A DNA stretch of 64,000 bases, from the NCBI GenBank assembly GCA_047967505.1, contig CM106540.1, one strand, 5' to 3'. Below, one piece after another: positions 12,101-23,709 of this stretch (position 1 is the first letter of the stretch; every line of letters starts with the position of its first letter). The notes beneath the pieces are model-generated. The model was not told where the DNA came from. It searched no databases and was given only the letters and a program-made list of their open reading frames with translations. This stretch comes from Dipteris shenzhenensis. Lineage: Eukaryota; Polypodiophyta; Polypodiopsida; Gleicheniales. A program made the position numbers and the translations under genes.

Positions 12101-13421
12101 ATTTCTTTTTCCCATCCTACATAGACAAAGGAATTTTAACAATCTGCACAATAGGATGTGCAGTATCATCACCAGTCTCCACAAATCCTGGTCTTTCCAT
12201 TTTCCTTGCATTTTGCATCCATTCTGTAGGACCTGTCATGTGGTTTGACGCACTTGAGTCAACATACCACACATCATTACTTTCTTCTGCACTTGTCACA
12301 AAATTGGTCATGTGTTGCACCATAAATAAATGCTCATTTCTGTCATCACCCTGTCTACTAGAGGATGCATAATTGCCTTGATGCAATTTTCCATTCATAA
12401 TGTCATTTTGCTTTTTGTAGTAGTCTTTAGCCATATGACCTATTTTACCACAATAGTAGCATTCAACATTGTTGTTTGCATTTTGGTCTCTCTACCATCC
12501 ACCACGACCTCTTTGGCTCCCCTTGCCTCTAGAGTTACCACGTCCTCCTCCAAAGGACTGGCTTTCTTGAGTTTGCTGCATATTCTGATTTCTACCACGG
12601 CCTCCAGATCGGCCTCCTCTACCTCTGCCTCTACCTCTTCCAGCATTTGAGTAGAAGACAATTTTCTTTTTAAGTTCCTCCTGAAGAAGATGCACCACCA
12701 TTCCTCTGCTCTTCAGAAATTAGAAGAGCAAACAACTCCTCAAAATCAGGAAATTTTTCACGGACGGCAATGGATGTCCAAAACTGTGTATAATCCTTTC
12801 CTAGACCATTCAAGCTCACAGAAACTAGATCATCATCTTCCACTGGCGACCCAATGGAAGCAAGTGCATCTGCAATTTTCTTCACCTTCATGTGGTAGTT
12901 ATTGATGTGCATATTTTCTCTCTGCACATTGTGCAACTCCTACTTGAGCTGCATTTTCCTGGCTTGCGTATTTGTGCTGTACATTTTTGCCAAAGTATCC
13001 CATGCCTCCTTTGGCATACTTGCATCTTGAATATGCACAATCATAGAATCTGAAATACTGATAGACAGCCAGTACATAACTTTTCTGGCTCTCTCATGCC
13101 ATCCTTTAAATGCCTGCATTTCTTGTTGATTGGGAACATTAGGAAGAATTGGTTCTTCTTCATTTCCTGTAATGAACTCCCAATAGCCTTTTCCCATAAG
13201 GAAATTCTTCATTCTAAACTTCCATGCTTGGAAGTTGTTCTTGTCAAGTTTTTCAGTGACAATCTATGAAAGAGAATCAGATGCCATTATAAAACACTAC
13301 AAAATATTAGGTCACTGCAAAAAACACAGCTTCTGCCTCACACAAGCAAATCTGCAAAACTGACGAAGGTGGTATTTGACCACACAGTCACTTCCTAGTG
13401 ACGATTTTGCATCAACAAGTA
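9179..13421 (-). pseudogene. Copia A gag-pol, heavily decayed
   Basis: In minus-strand order: gag (13250-12440) with the Gly/Arg-rich RGRGRGRGG stretch; protease with VDSSASNHMT near 12255; pre-integrase and integrase (12000-11400) with CEACQFGKQARKPFP, IHSDVWTTKAA and PQQNGLVERKNRH; RT (10700-9930) with [12 protein letters not shown] and [11 protein letters not shown]; and RNase H (9700-9139) with CDNMSSIHLANNP and VADIFTKAL. Frequent stops and frame changes (for example near 12000, 11756, 10698, 10368, 9915 and 9480) show long inactivity. It belongs to the same family as the copies at 51.0-54.9 and 59.4-62.2 kb. Confidence 0.85.
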
Positions 13422-13468
13422 ATAGTCATCCAGGAGATATATCGGGGGTAGAGCTTGATATCTCAACA
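13422..13468 (-). repeat. Copia B 3' LTR remnant
   Basis: These 47 bases match 18554-18600, the U3 start of the 5' LTR, and abut the polypurine tract at 13469 (GAGGGGGAG on the minus strand). The remaining roughly 250 bp of the LTR are absent. Confidence 0.8.
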
Positions 13469-15426
13469 CTCCCCCTCAAGCTCAAATCCATCTCACGTAC
13501 ACCAAGCAAGCTCCTAAATCTGCAAAGCTTCTCGGTACCCAATGCCTTCGTAAAAATATCAGCCACTTGCTCCTCAGTGCTGACATAGACAAGATCAATC
13601 TCATCAGCTAGAACCTTCTCTCTCACAAAGTGATAATGCACCTCAATGTGCTTCGTTCTAGCATGATAAACTGGGTTATTAGCAAGCATGATGCTGCTAA
13701 TGTTGTCACAATGAATGACAACTGCTGCATGAATTGACTGTCCCATATCTGCAAGTAGCTTCCGTAACCAAGCTACCTCACATGCAGCCATTGCTGCACC
13801 CCTGTACTCAGCCTCTGTGCTCGACAAGGCAACTGTTGGCTGCTTCTTGCTACTCCAACTGATGGCGCCACTCCCAAGGGAAAACATAAAACCACTAGTA
13901 GATCTCCTGTCTGAGACACTATCAGCCCAATCAGCATCTGTGTATCCATGTACCTGTAATGCACACCCAGCTTCATAAAACAGTCCATAATGCAATGTGG
14001 ACTTCACATACCGCAGTATGCGCCTAGCCACATCCAAATGTGGCTTCCTCGGTGCCTGCATAAACTGACTCACCAGCCCCACAGCATAGCTCAAATCTGG
14101 TCTGGTTATAGTCATGTAAATCAAGCTACCTACTATGTGCCTGTACATAGTAATATCTTCAAGAAGCTCACCTGTGCATTGAGCTTCACATTCTGCTCCA
14201 ATGGAACAGAGAAGGCTTACAGCCTGTCATCCCATATTTGGACAGCATGTCCAAACCGTATTGCCTTTGCAACAGCCATATCCCACTCGGGGATCTAATA
14301 ACCTCAATGCCCAAGAAGTAACGCAGCTCTCCCAAATCCTTCATCTCAAATTTCTGCTTCAATAGCAGCTTCACTTCATTAATGTCTGCATCACTATCAC
14401 CTGTAATAATCAAGTCATCAACATAGATGACTATAAGCACAATCCCTCTGTTTGTCCTTTTCACATAAAGTGAAAAATCTGAATTGGAAATCTGAAATCC
14501 AATAGTGACAAGATATTGCCCTATCTTGTCTGACCATGCCCTCGGCGCCTGTTTTAAGCCATACAAGGCTTTGCGCAACCTGCATACAAAATCGGGGTGT
14601 GAATTATCCTCATAACCTTCTGGCTGCATCATATAAACCTCTTCCTGCAAATCACCATGCAAGAAGGCATTTTTCACATCCATCTGATGCAAAGACCATC
14701 CCTTTGCAGCAGCCATAGCAATTACTGCTCTCACGGTTGCCATCCTTGCAACTGGGCTGAAAGTTTCCTCATAGTCAATTCCATATGTCTGCGCAAAACC
14801 TTTGGCAACCAATCTTGCCTTGTACCTGCTAACAGACCCATCAGCATTGTGCTTTACTTTGTAAACCCACTTGCAGCCAATAGCCTTCTTATCATGAGGC
14901 AAAGGCATCAAATCCCAAGTGTGGTTTGCATCCAAGGCAGCCATCTCTTCATCCATAGCTGCTTCCCAATTTTTATGCCCTGCTGCATCCTCAAAACATG
15001 TGGGCTCTGGCTCCTCTAGAACCTTGACCATATAAGCATAGTGATGTGCTGTATACCCATCATATCTCAGCCTATCAACTGGATACTTAATACGAGTGGA
15101 CCTCCGTATAACTGGATCAGTTGCAGGAGTCTTTAAATCATGCCTGCTTTTCCTTGCACCAGGTGTAACAACAGAGGAAATCCCAAGTTCCTCATCAAGG
15201 CTCATTTCAGAGCCACTTGACTCTCCATCAACATGAGAGCTACCAGCAGACACATCAAACACTGGAGCATGGTCCACTTTTTCTTTTCCCTTATGTGATA
15301 CCTGCACAACACTATCAGGACTGCCATGTGACGATTCACTAGATCTCAATCTCCCTGTCCATGCATTAGATCCACTAGTAGAGGACTCTCTGGGTCCACT
15401 CAAGGCTTGAGATTGCTGCTCTGCAT
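13426..15426 (-). pseudogene. Copia B reverse transcriptase and RNase H
   Basis: The segment follows the integrase after a one-base frame break near 15430. A Ser-rich linker leads into the [72 protein letters not shown] and catalytic [17 protein letters not shown] frame break at about 14190, in the segment after GCKP, precedes the RNase [63 protein letters not shown] and VADIFTKAL. The catalytic motifs are all present. It is related to copia A but has a distinct LTR. Confidence 0.85.
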
Positions 15427-16779
15427 TTATTGCAGCATTCCCATTTCTGCATCTGCATCTCCTACCATAACAGTTGGTGCATACCAGCTGCTCATTTCAT
15501 CAAAAACAACATCTCTGCTCACTTGCATTTTGCGGGTGGAAGGGTTATAACAGCGATACCCTTTCTGGTGCAGAGCATATCCAATAAAGATGCATTTTTC
15601 TGCCTTTGGATCCAGCTTTGTTCTCTTCTCATCAGGAACATGAACATAAGCTATGCAACCAAATACCTTCAAGTGAGAAATATCTGGTTTTTGGCCTGTA
15701 TACATTTCTTCAGGTGTCATGCCATGGACAGCTGCAGTGGGGGTTCTGTTCATAATATAAACAGCAGTTGCTACTGCTTCAGCCCAAAAATAATCAGGCA
15801 TGTTTTTCTCATTTAGGATCGCCCGTCCTACTTCTGCAATATGCCTGTTCTTCCTTTCTGCAACCCCATTCTGCTGAGGGGTAGACCTGCATGAGTACTT
15901 CCTTTGAATTCCCTGTTCTTTCAGATATTCACAAAATTCTTCTGAAAAGTACTTTCCCCCTCCATCAGATCTTAGCACTTTAATATGCACACCTTTTTCT
16001 TTTTCAACCATGGCCTTAAAAGCCTTGAAATGGCTGAACACTTCACTTTTGTGCTTCATAAAATAAATCCACACCTTCCTAGTGTAGTCATCAATAAACG
16101 TCACATAATAATGGCATCCACCAATAGAAGCAGCTTTGGTTGTCCAAACATCTAAATGGATCACTTCCAAAGGTCTTCTGCTCACCTTAGCATTTTTGGG
16201 AAATGCATGTCTGGCTTGCTTACCCATTTGGCATGCTTCACATACCTTTTGCATTCCCTCAACTCTGAATTTAGGCAAACCTGCAACAATGTTTTTCGTT
16301 TGCATAGATTTCAGCCTTTGTATATTCACATGCCCAATGCGCTTGTGCCATATTTCAATGTCTGCAATGACACCTCTCCCATGCGCAAACATAGCAGCTT
16401 TCACCTCAGGCATATCAACATCCAAGGTGAACATTCTGCCATTTTTGTTGCCTTTCGCAACCAAGCGGCACTTATTTTTCAAGTCCTCAACAAAGCATCC
16501 ATCAGGATTAAATCTAACCTGCAGACCTTGCTCAACCATCTGGCCAACTGAAACCAGGTTCTTAGTGATTTTTGGTACATGAAGTACATCTGCCAAGTAC
16601 TTTGTTTTGCCATCCTGCATAGCCAATGGCACTTTACCAACCTGCGTAATTGGGTGCGCAGTATCATCACCTGTTTCAACATAACCTGGCTTATCCAAAT
16701 TTCTAACATCATGAAACCACTCACCATGACTGGTCATGTGGTTAGAGGCACCTGAATCAACATATCAAACATCATTGCA
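15427..16779 (-). pseudogene. Copia B protease and integrase
   Basis: The protease motif DSGASNHMT lies at the start, just after a premature stop near 16767 where relatives have Trp. Pre-integrase is IWHKRIGHVNIQRLKSM, with zinc-binding CEACQMGKQARHAFP. The integrase core has its three acidic positions in IHLDVWTTKAA, RSDGGGKYF and QQNGVAERKNRH. The C-terminal part has GCIAYVHVPDEKRTKLDPKA and KCIFIGYALHQKGYR. Apart from the upstream stop and the downstream frame break it is a continuous 436-codon frame, the best preserved copia integrase here. Confidence 0.88.
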
Positions 16780-17769
16780 AGCTGCAGCATCTCCTGACAT
16801 GGAGTTAACCATATGCTGCATCACAAAAAGGTGCTCATTTCTGTCGTCACCATGCCCACTTGATGATGCATAGTTGCTTTGCTGCAACTTCCCACTTTTG
16901 ATGTCATTCTGTTTTTTATAGCATGTATTCTCCTTGTGTCCAGGCTTTCCACAATAATAGCATTCTGTGCTGCTATTTACTTGCTGGTTCCTTTGCCATG
17001 AACCACGGCCTCTTTGGCTCCCCCTGCCTCTAGAACTACCACGTCCTCCTCCATAGGACTGGTTTTCCTGTTGTTGCTGTTGGTTCTGATTTCCTGCACG
17101 GCCACCAAAACGGCCTCTTCCTCTACCCCTGCCTCTACCTGTATTCGAGTAGAAAGCAGTCTCTTGAGAAGTTGAGGTGGCTGAACCACCATTCCTTTGC
17201 TCTTCACTCAGCAAGAGAGCAATAAGTTCCTAAAAATCAGGAAATGTTTCACAGACTCCAATGGATGTCCGAAACTGTGCATAATCTTTCCCAAGACCAT
17301 TCAAGGTCACAGACACTAAGTCCTCATCATCAACAGGTGCTCCAATGGAGGCAAGAGAATCTACAAGGCCTTTCACCTTCAAGGAATACTCATTTATATT
17401 CAGATTTTTCCTTTGCACATTGTGCAACTCCTGCTTTAGCTGCATCTTTCGTGCTTTGGTATTTGTGCTATACAGCTTCACCAATGTATCCCATGCCTCC
17501 TTAGGCGTCTCTACATCCTGTATATGCACAATCATAGAATCTGAAATGCTAACAGACAGCCAATACATTCTGGCTTTTTCATGCCATTCTTTAAAGGCCT
17601 TCAATTCAGCAGGAGTGGGAGCAGTACCCAAAACTGGTTCTGCAGTTTCACCACTGATGTAATCCCAAACTCCCTTTCCCATAAGGAAGTTTGTCATCCT
17701 GAACTTCCATGCTTGGAAGTTGTTCTTGTCAAGCTTCTCACTGACAATGGTAGACAGATTCTCAGACAT
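16765..17769 (-). pseudogene. Copia B gag (one internal stop)
   Basis: Start at 17769 (MSENLSTIVSEKLDKNNFQ). The copia gag core has WKFRMTNFLMGKGVWDYI and ARKMQLKQELHNVQRKN. A single stop at about 17230 interrupts the frame, where the related copy at 52.4 kb has Glu. The rest carries an RGRGRGRGRFGGR basic stretch and the CCHC knuckle CYYCGKPGHKENTC. Gag forms the particle around element RNA. Gag and pol share one frame, as is usual in copia. Confidence 0.88.
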
Positions 17770-18288
17770 TTTACACCTGTAAACACAGCAAATGCCTCAC
17801 AAGGGCAAATAGCAAAAATTCTGCAAAAAGCCTCACAGGGGCAGATCTGCAACACTGACGAAAGTGGTATTTCACCACACAGTCACTTCCTAGTGACGAT
17901 TTTGCATCAACAGGCAACAGGCATGAATCTGCAACTCCCAATATCTCTGCACACAGGCATACGATGCAATTTCTGTGGCACCTTTCCACCGACTAGCCGC
18001 GCAGTGGTCGCACAACGAAAAACAGGGCCTTTTTCTGAGTGCCTGCGAAGAACTTGCACCTTCAAAACGGGCCCCGAAACTTGCGCCTTCAAAACGGGCC
18101 CCGCAGCATATACTGCGCTCTCGCCACACCGTGAAGGGCCTCTCAATCTAAAACAGTGCACTCCTGCACTTCTGGCTGTGCTACCTGCAGAGATTTGCTC
18201 CCAAACTCGAAATAGGAAAGCAACACTGGTCCTCTTACCAGGACACCACAAACTTGGCTTGCTTTCTTGAGCTCCTTACCATGAACAA

Positions 18289-18301
18289 GGCTCTGATACC
18301 A
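18289..18301 (-). other. Copia B primer-binding site
   Basis: On the minus strand TGGTATCAGAGCC directly follows the 5' LTR end. It matches the initiator Met-tRNA primer site used by most plant copia elements. Confidence 0.85.
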
Positions 18302-18600
18302 TGTAAAGAATAAGGGAGAGAGATAGGAGACTCAAGTTCAGCTTTCTTCACAACACACAAAAGAGAGAGGACACAAGGTTGGAGGGTGAAGCCTTTCTTC
18401 ACTTTTGCACACAACAACGATACAATAGAAGAGGGAAAATACCCTATATGTCAAACCCTAGAATACGTGGTTCATATGTGAACCCAAACCAAAAACATAC
18501 GTGGTAGTCTAACTACACCACGAGTACAACTAACATAGGCGGTGACATAAATGATAGTCATCCAGGAGATATATCGGGGGTAGAGCTTGATATCTCAACA
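18302..18600 (-). repeat. Copia B 5' LTR
   Basis: A 299-bp LTR starting TGTTGAGATATCAAGC and ending TTCTTTACA on the minus strand, next to the Met-type PBS. Its U3 start matches the 47-bp remnant at 13422-13468. Confidence 0.85.
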
Positions 18601-18831
18601 TCTTCTACCACCAAAACGGGCCCCGAAACGGCCTCGAATCAGAAAAATAAAGTCACACCATGAAGGGTGTCTCAATCTGAGACAATGCACTCTTGCACTT
18701 TCTAGCTATGCTACCTGCAGAGATTTGCTCCCAAACTTGAAAAAGGAAAGCAACACTAGTCCTCTTACCAGGACACCGCAAACTTGGTTTGCTTTCTTGA
18801 GCTCCTTACCACAAACCAGGCTCTGATACCA
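18601..18831 (-). mobile_element. Copia A leader remainder and PBS
   Basis: The untranslated leader of copia A lies right of the copia B insertion. It matches the leader at 51364-51560 on the plus strand. The PBS (GGCTCTGATACCA on the plus strand, 18819-18831) abuts the 5' LTR. No ORF is expected. Confidence 0.8.
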
Positions 18832-19183
18832 TGTGAAGATAGTGGGAGAGAAGGAAGGAGTCTCACTTGCGGCTTTCTCACATACACAACGGGGGAATAC
18901 ACACAAAGGTGGAGGCTGAAAATAGTTTTCCTCTTCTTAGTTATGAAAGCCAAAAGAACTCTGGTACAAAGAAATAGGAGAACCCTATATGTGGGTCTCA
19001 AACCAAACTCAGCTAACTAAGTTGGCATACTAAGTGAGCCACGAACTAGAGTACATAAGGATAGCTGTAATCCAGCTATTATTCATGGGTGATGTACCAA
19101 CTGCATCTACAGCTAACAAGTAGGTGACATAAATGCACAACGGTCACCCTGGCATATCACGAGTGGAGCTCGATATCTCAACA
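18832..19183 (-). repeat. Copia A 5' LTR
   Basis: 352 bp, the same length as the 3' LTR at 8827-9178, with about 20 differences by eye, mostly transitions. It is flanked on the outside by CTTAT (19184-19188). Confidence 0.85.
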
Positions 19184-19401
19184 CTTATGTCACCACGGGT
19201 TGAAGGAATCTACTGGCTAAAAATGTAACAAGGTGAAGGAGGGTGAGAATTGCTCTATAAAAGAGACCTCTCTCCTCCCCAAAGATCATTGCATTTCATA
19301 AGACACAACATCAAAACTGATAGCGTATCCTTTCACCTATTTATGTTTTGAAGCATTTTAGGCCACATTGCACTTGTTTGGGATATCCAATTCTGCTGTC
19401 A
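19184..19401 (+). mobile_element. 3' LTR of the Tat-like gypsy element, second part
   Basis: Sequence resumes after copia A. It contains a promoter-like TATA box, CTATAAAAGAG (19253-19263), followed about 30 bases later by a likely R start, and ends around GCTGTCA at 19401. Taken with 8150-8826 the LTR would be about 890 bp. The right end is a guess because no 5' LTR is present for comparison. Confidence 0.5.
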
Positions 19402-19760
19402 TGTATCACCAGAGGGGGAAAAACTGACGACCGAAAATTTTGCAACTTCCACTAATTTTGAATTTTCACACCTCTCGCCAATCAAATCTTGGAAGATTAA
19501 GTAGTTACAACCTGTCCCTGCTCTGCAAATGCCTTGCAACCCGAACATACCTCAACGTGCTACTGCTCCTCCTCATCCTCCAGACCACTAGACTCGTCCT
19601 TACCCTGAATTTTTTGGCCCACATCCTTGCCTCTGCTTGATCCCTTGGCATCTCTCTCACCCACATCCCCCCTTGTAGCAAGCTCCTCCTCTTCTACATT
19701 GCTGCCTGGGGCTCTGGTTGGGTTGAAACTTCCACCCTAAGAATGACAATTTAAAAATGA
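19402..19760. other. No gene seen
   Basis: No supported coding sequence. Short frames are not conserved-looking and no repeat structure was seen. Confidence 0.4.
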
Positions 19761-19762
19761 GA

Positions 19763-21036
19763 TTACAGCTTAATTGACATAAGATCAAAGGTACACTCAA
19801 ACATGCTTGAGAACAAGGACGATTGGAGTAGACTTACATGACGAGTAGCCATTACAACCCAATTGATGGGGTGTCCTCGATGCTCTAGCTTTATGAAGAA
19901 TGGATTTGGTTCTACTCCCCATGTGTGTCTATACTCCTTATCTATAGGACATCGGCTGAGCATCGGCCAAGGTCACTTATTCAGTCACATTTGACAAGAG
20001 AAACATGCTGCAAGACACAACAACTACTTCCCAAAGTAGCTAGCATTACATCTAAAAACTATTTGGTTCTTTTAAGACAATCAACGTCTTGTGGTGTATT
20101 AAAACGTTCATTTTAAAATGTGGTATTAAAACGTTTTGAACGTTTTCTAATCATTCTAGGGTCATTTTAAAATGGGATAATAGATTCTTGTGGACCCAAA
20201 TTAAGAGAGTTAGATGAAGTGCCAATATAGGGGTGATTAAATGAATAGAACAATAAATTATAAGAGAAATAGACGTACCACCCATGCCTCATTGCCTAGC
20301 CTTTTGCCACTCTCAAGGTGTGAAGCACCTATAGCATCGAGATGTCTCCTCGCTGCCCTTCTTTGATTCTCCCACTTCTCTGCATTTTTCTTATCTCTCT
20401 TTTCATGACCTTCCAATCCTCTTTTGTTTGCCCACACGAGCATAGGATTAGCCTCCCTAATCCCATCTCTCATCTTTGACCTATCGTGTCTGAGTACAAG
20501 GCCAATGTGCATGCACATGTAGTCATCATCAAAATTATATTCCGAGGGGTTTGGATATTTCTCCTTGAGCTGCATTATGAGGGAATTCTTCATTGTAAGG
20601 TCTTGAGAGCACCAGTCTATGGATATACCTTTGGAAAAATATATGCTTAGGAGGCGTCTCATATAAGAGTCAACTTGAAGCCCCTTCTCATCCTCAATAA
20701 TCTCATGCGTGCTATTGATATTATAGTGAAGGCCCTTGGGCATGATAAACTCTCCTTGCCTAAAGCTTGAGCTACTAGATGGGGTGGCGATGGTGGACAA
20801 GGTGTGGCAGATCAAACTAGGGTGGAGCCAAGTATGGTCAAGCGGGTGGGCAAGGAGCCCCTAATAAGTTGTGTCTCATCATGGGGAGGGAGGTAGGAAT
20901 GTGTAGATTCATCTATATCTACACTTGCATCTAAACCAAAACAACCACTCTTCCTAGAGCGAGGGGTGGAGGTAGGGGTGGTAGAGTGCTTCGTGTGATA
21001 GGGGTGACAAGGGGCTCGTGGCAAGTTGTGTCTCAT
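19763..21036 (-). pseudogene. Plant transposon accessory protein relic (En/Spm or Ptta type)
   Basis: The minus strand encodes a 185-codon frame (20815-20258) with MRRLLSIYFSKGISIDW, YPNPSEYNFDDDYMCM and a basic C-terminal stretch, RRAARRHLDAIGASH. A further Ser/Pro-rich stretch lies upstream (21036-20812), and KEYRHTWGVEPNPFF lies downstream (19963-19763). The style, a Pro/Ser-rich N-terminus then a basic helical block with YPNP, resembles the accessory (TNPA-like/Ptta) proteins of plant CACTA transposons and the second gene of the element at 30.4-31.8 kb. No transposase was found next to it. Function is inferred from resemblance only. Confidence 0.4.
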
Positions 21037-21419
21037 CTATATCTGCACTTGCACCAAAACCACAACAACCACTCTTTTTACTCTTTTAGAGCCACACTGT
21101 CAACCCCTAGGCAATGATGCCTCACTAATTATCGTAGGAGACCCTTCTCAGGTAGGCATAGCTGATGGCCCTACACTAGGGAGAGCAGATGCAGGAAGAG
21201 AGGCATGAGATGAGGCGATTTGAGACTGGATAAGAAACAGATATCTATCCATCCTAATTGGATTCATCTGCGAGACAACGTCCTATGGACTCATCTATCC
21301 ATGGCCTTCCCTCAAATGGGCGGCCTCTTATGAAACGAAATATGAGTGATGTGATTCCATGCTCTATTACTTCAGTAGGGAAAATATAAGCACAAACAAA
21401 AAAAGATAATTGAATAAAT

Positions 21420-22490
21420 AAAATTGTGCAAATGAAAAATACTAATGCAAAAATAAGAAGAGAGGAAAGGGAAGAACAAAGGAGAGGAAAATTAAAAAGA
21501 GAGAGGAAAAGAAGTGAGGAGAGGAAGAGAAAAGAGGAGAGGAGAAGAAATGAATGCGGGAAAGAAGAGTGGAGAGGAGAAGAAAAGATATTAAAAGGGA
21601 AGGAGAAGAATGTGAAAATGTCGAAAAGAAAGCAAAAATGCAGAATATAATGGAAAAGAATGCAAAAATGCAAAAAAGAATGTGAAAATGCAAAAAATAA
21701 TGTAAAATAATATAGAAATGCAGAGAGGAAAGGAAAAAAAGTGGAGAGGAGAGGAAAGGAAAGAGAGAAAGAAGTGAGAGGAGACAAAGAGAGGAAGGGA
21801 AAGGTAAGATGAGAGAGAAATGGAGGGAAAAAAGAGAGGAAGGGACGAGAAGAGACGGGGGGAAAAGAGGGGAAATGAGATGGGAAGGATTAGGGGAAAC
21901 ATGAGAGGAAGGGAGGGAAAAAGAGAGGAAGAGAAGGGGGAAATGAGGAGAAGAGAAACAAGCATGGATGTTTTTATCGAAGCTATGCTTATATATTAAT
22001 ATAAAATCTTGGCAAAAGTTTATCAAGCCCATTTTTTTAGTTTCACAATATTGATAGGGTGCAATACACCTTTATATATTTGCTTTTGAATTTTGAAGTA
22101 AAAGTTGTAACTTTCAACACCAATATAAAAGTTAAGCTTCTTTAAAAAACTAAGTTGAAAAAATCATCCGTGGAAATAAGGGAGAGGAGAAGAGAGAAAG
22201 AGAGGGGAAAAGTGAGAAATAGAAGAGAAAAAGAGAGAGGAAGAGAGGGCAAAAGGAGAGAGGAAAAGGGAGAAATAAAGGAGTCTAAGAAAAAGAGAGA
22301 AAAAGAGAGAGAAAATAGAGAGGGAGAGAGGATAAATTAAAGAGAGAGGAAGGGAAGTGTAAAACCAGAGAGAAGGGTGGCGAAAAAGAGACAAGGGAAG
22401 GGGTAAAAGAGAGGGGAAAAGAGAGGAGAAAAGAGAGAATGAGGGAGAGAAAAAAGAGAGAGTAGAAGAGAGAAAGAGAGAGAACATTGT
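21420..22490. repeat. Purine-rich low-complexity tract
   Basis: Two blocks (about 21430-21960 and 22160-22490) consist almost wholly of A and G on the plus strand, built from variants of GAGAGGAAA and AAGAGAG. The opposite-strand open frames (Ser/Phe/Leu-rich, up to 196 codons) follow from this bias and are not genes. The intervening 21960-22160 is AT-rich. Confidence 0.8.
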
Positions 22491-23249
22491 AACATCTAAT
22501 TCGAGAAGTATAACCTCAAAATGAGAACTCTAGGGGAATCTTTCAAAGATTCCCTTCTTTTCATGTGAAATTTATATATTTTTTTAAATGATGGCCATTT
22601 TGCACAATGTCTTTTGACAAAAGACATAAAAACCATCTTTTTTTGAAAAAAATTTGACAATGGTATTTCAAAAAATAGGCATGAAAACCATTACTTAGAA
22701 TAAAAAGTCCACATAAAATACAATAATGTCTCAAAACCATTACAATATGGACGTCCTATGCATCCAATGCAAATAAAGGGGCCCTGGCATGACATATTTC
22801 AAAAGTCTAACATGCTTGAAATTACATTGCTTCAAAAATATACATGCCATTGATTCTACAAAGAATAGTTCTTGTCCTCGAATCCTATACCTTCAAATGC
22901 ATTAGAGCTAAAGCTTTGTGGGGTGAAAGTTATAAGAGCCGTCCTCCTCCAAACTATCCACTAGAACATTCTCTAAGTCAACCTAGCCAAGTTGAGATGC
23001 CACCCTCTTTCTTGCATGGCATGTCTTGGCTTTAACTTGTGCACTGTATCCACTCAATGTCTTTGGAATTTTTCGGGATAATGTTATATATTGTGTCACC
23101 TTAGGCAATTGCGCTGCTTGTCTCAATTGAAATGCACATACCAAAATATATAACCCAATTGCTCAGTCAATGATATCATCTACCAAGCTCTACCTTTCTT
23201 GCTTTATGCAACCAAGCTATATGCTTGGTCAATGATACCATTGACCAGG
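22491..23249. other. No gene seen; AT-rich intergenic
   Basis: No supported ORF. A copy of the TCAATGATATCATC motif that recurs in the neighbouring fold-back lies near 23167-23180. Confidence 0.4.
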
Positions 23250-23709
23250 TGAGCCAAAACCTTTGAAAGCTCTAAATTATTTGGAAAAAAGTTTAAACAT
23301 TTTATAGATACATATTTTGGTACTTTAGACATCAGAAATGAGCTTGGAAGGCCCCAAAACCCTAAAAACGATTGCAAACATGGGTACCTTCTAATCATTT
23401 TTTGAAAAAGCCTAGAGAGAAAAGTATGCACCCACGTGCTAGGCTGATGATATCATCAACATGGCATGCATTTGGTTGATTATATCATCGACCAAATGCA
23501 TGCCAGGTCAATAATATCATCGACCGAGAGCCAAGTGCATGCTTTCCCATCTGGGATTTTTAAAAAATTGTCGGAAGGTATCCATGTTTGTAGTCATTTT
23601 CATGGTTTTGGGGCCTTCCGAGATCATTAAAATGTCAAAAGTACCAAAATATGAATCTACAAAAAATTGAGTTTTTTTTCCTCAAATAATTTAAACGTTT
23701 TGGCTCACT
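23250..23709. repeat. Fold-back (inverted-repeat) element with nested palindrome
   Basis: The left arm (about 23250-23412) and right arm (about 23553-23709) are imperfect reverse complements over roughly 160 bases, including the shared block GGTTTTGGGGCCTTCC (plus strand in the right arm). The spacer holds a 42-bp palindrome (23463-23504) with perfect 14-bp arms starting GGCATGCATTTGGT, plus repeats of TGATATCATC(G/A)ACC. No coding capacity. It could be a fold-back MITE or a hairpin-forming locus. Confidence 0.8.

Larger units (their letters stand above)
13422..18600 (-). mobile_element. Copia element B, nearly complete, nested in copia A
   Basis: A minus-strand copia element of a second, related family. 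It has a complete 299-bp 5' LTR (18302-18600), a Met-type PBS (18289-18301), a leader, gag and pol, but only the last 47 bp of the 3' LTR (13422-13468). The missing LTR part and the missing copia A leader suggest a deletion across the left junction. Coding damage is light (two in-frame stops and two frame breaks), so it is younger than copia A, as its nesting requires. Confidence 0.85.
8827..19183 (-). mobile_element. Copia element A, full-length, with copia B nested inside
   Basis: A minus-strand Ty1/copia retrotransposon bounded by two 352-bp LTRs (8827-9178 and 18832-19183) and flanked by CTTAT on both sides (8822-8826 and 19184-19188). It was inserted in the 3' LTR of the Tat-like gypsy element. 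Its leader is interrupted by copia B at 13422-18600, and about 150 bp of leader is missing at the left junction compared with the related copy at 51.6-51.8 kb. By eye the two LTRs differ at about 20 of 352 positions, mostly transitions, so it is not a recent insertion. Confidence 0.85.

Noticed and set aside
16136-16582. 148-codon plus-strand frame as a gene
   Set aside because: It is the antisense shadow of the copia B pre-integrase/integrase region, as are the other plus-strand frames in 9.1-18.3 kb.
21254-22487. Long Ser/Phe/Leu-rich minus-strand frames (up to 196 codons)
   Set aside because: They mirror an almost pure A/G tract on the other strand. No domain or varied composition; an artefact of low complexity.
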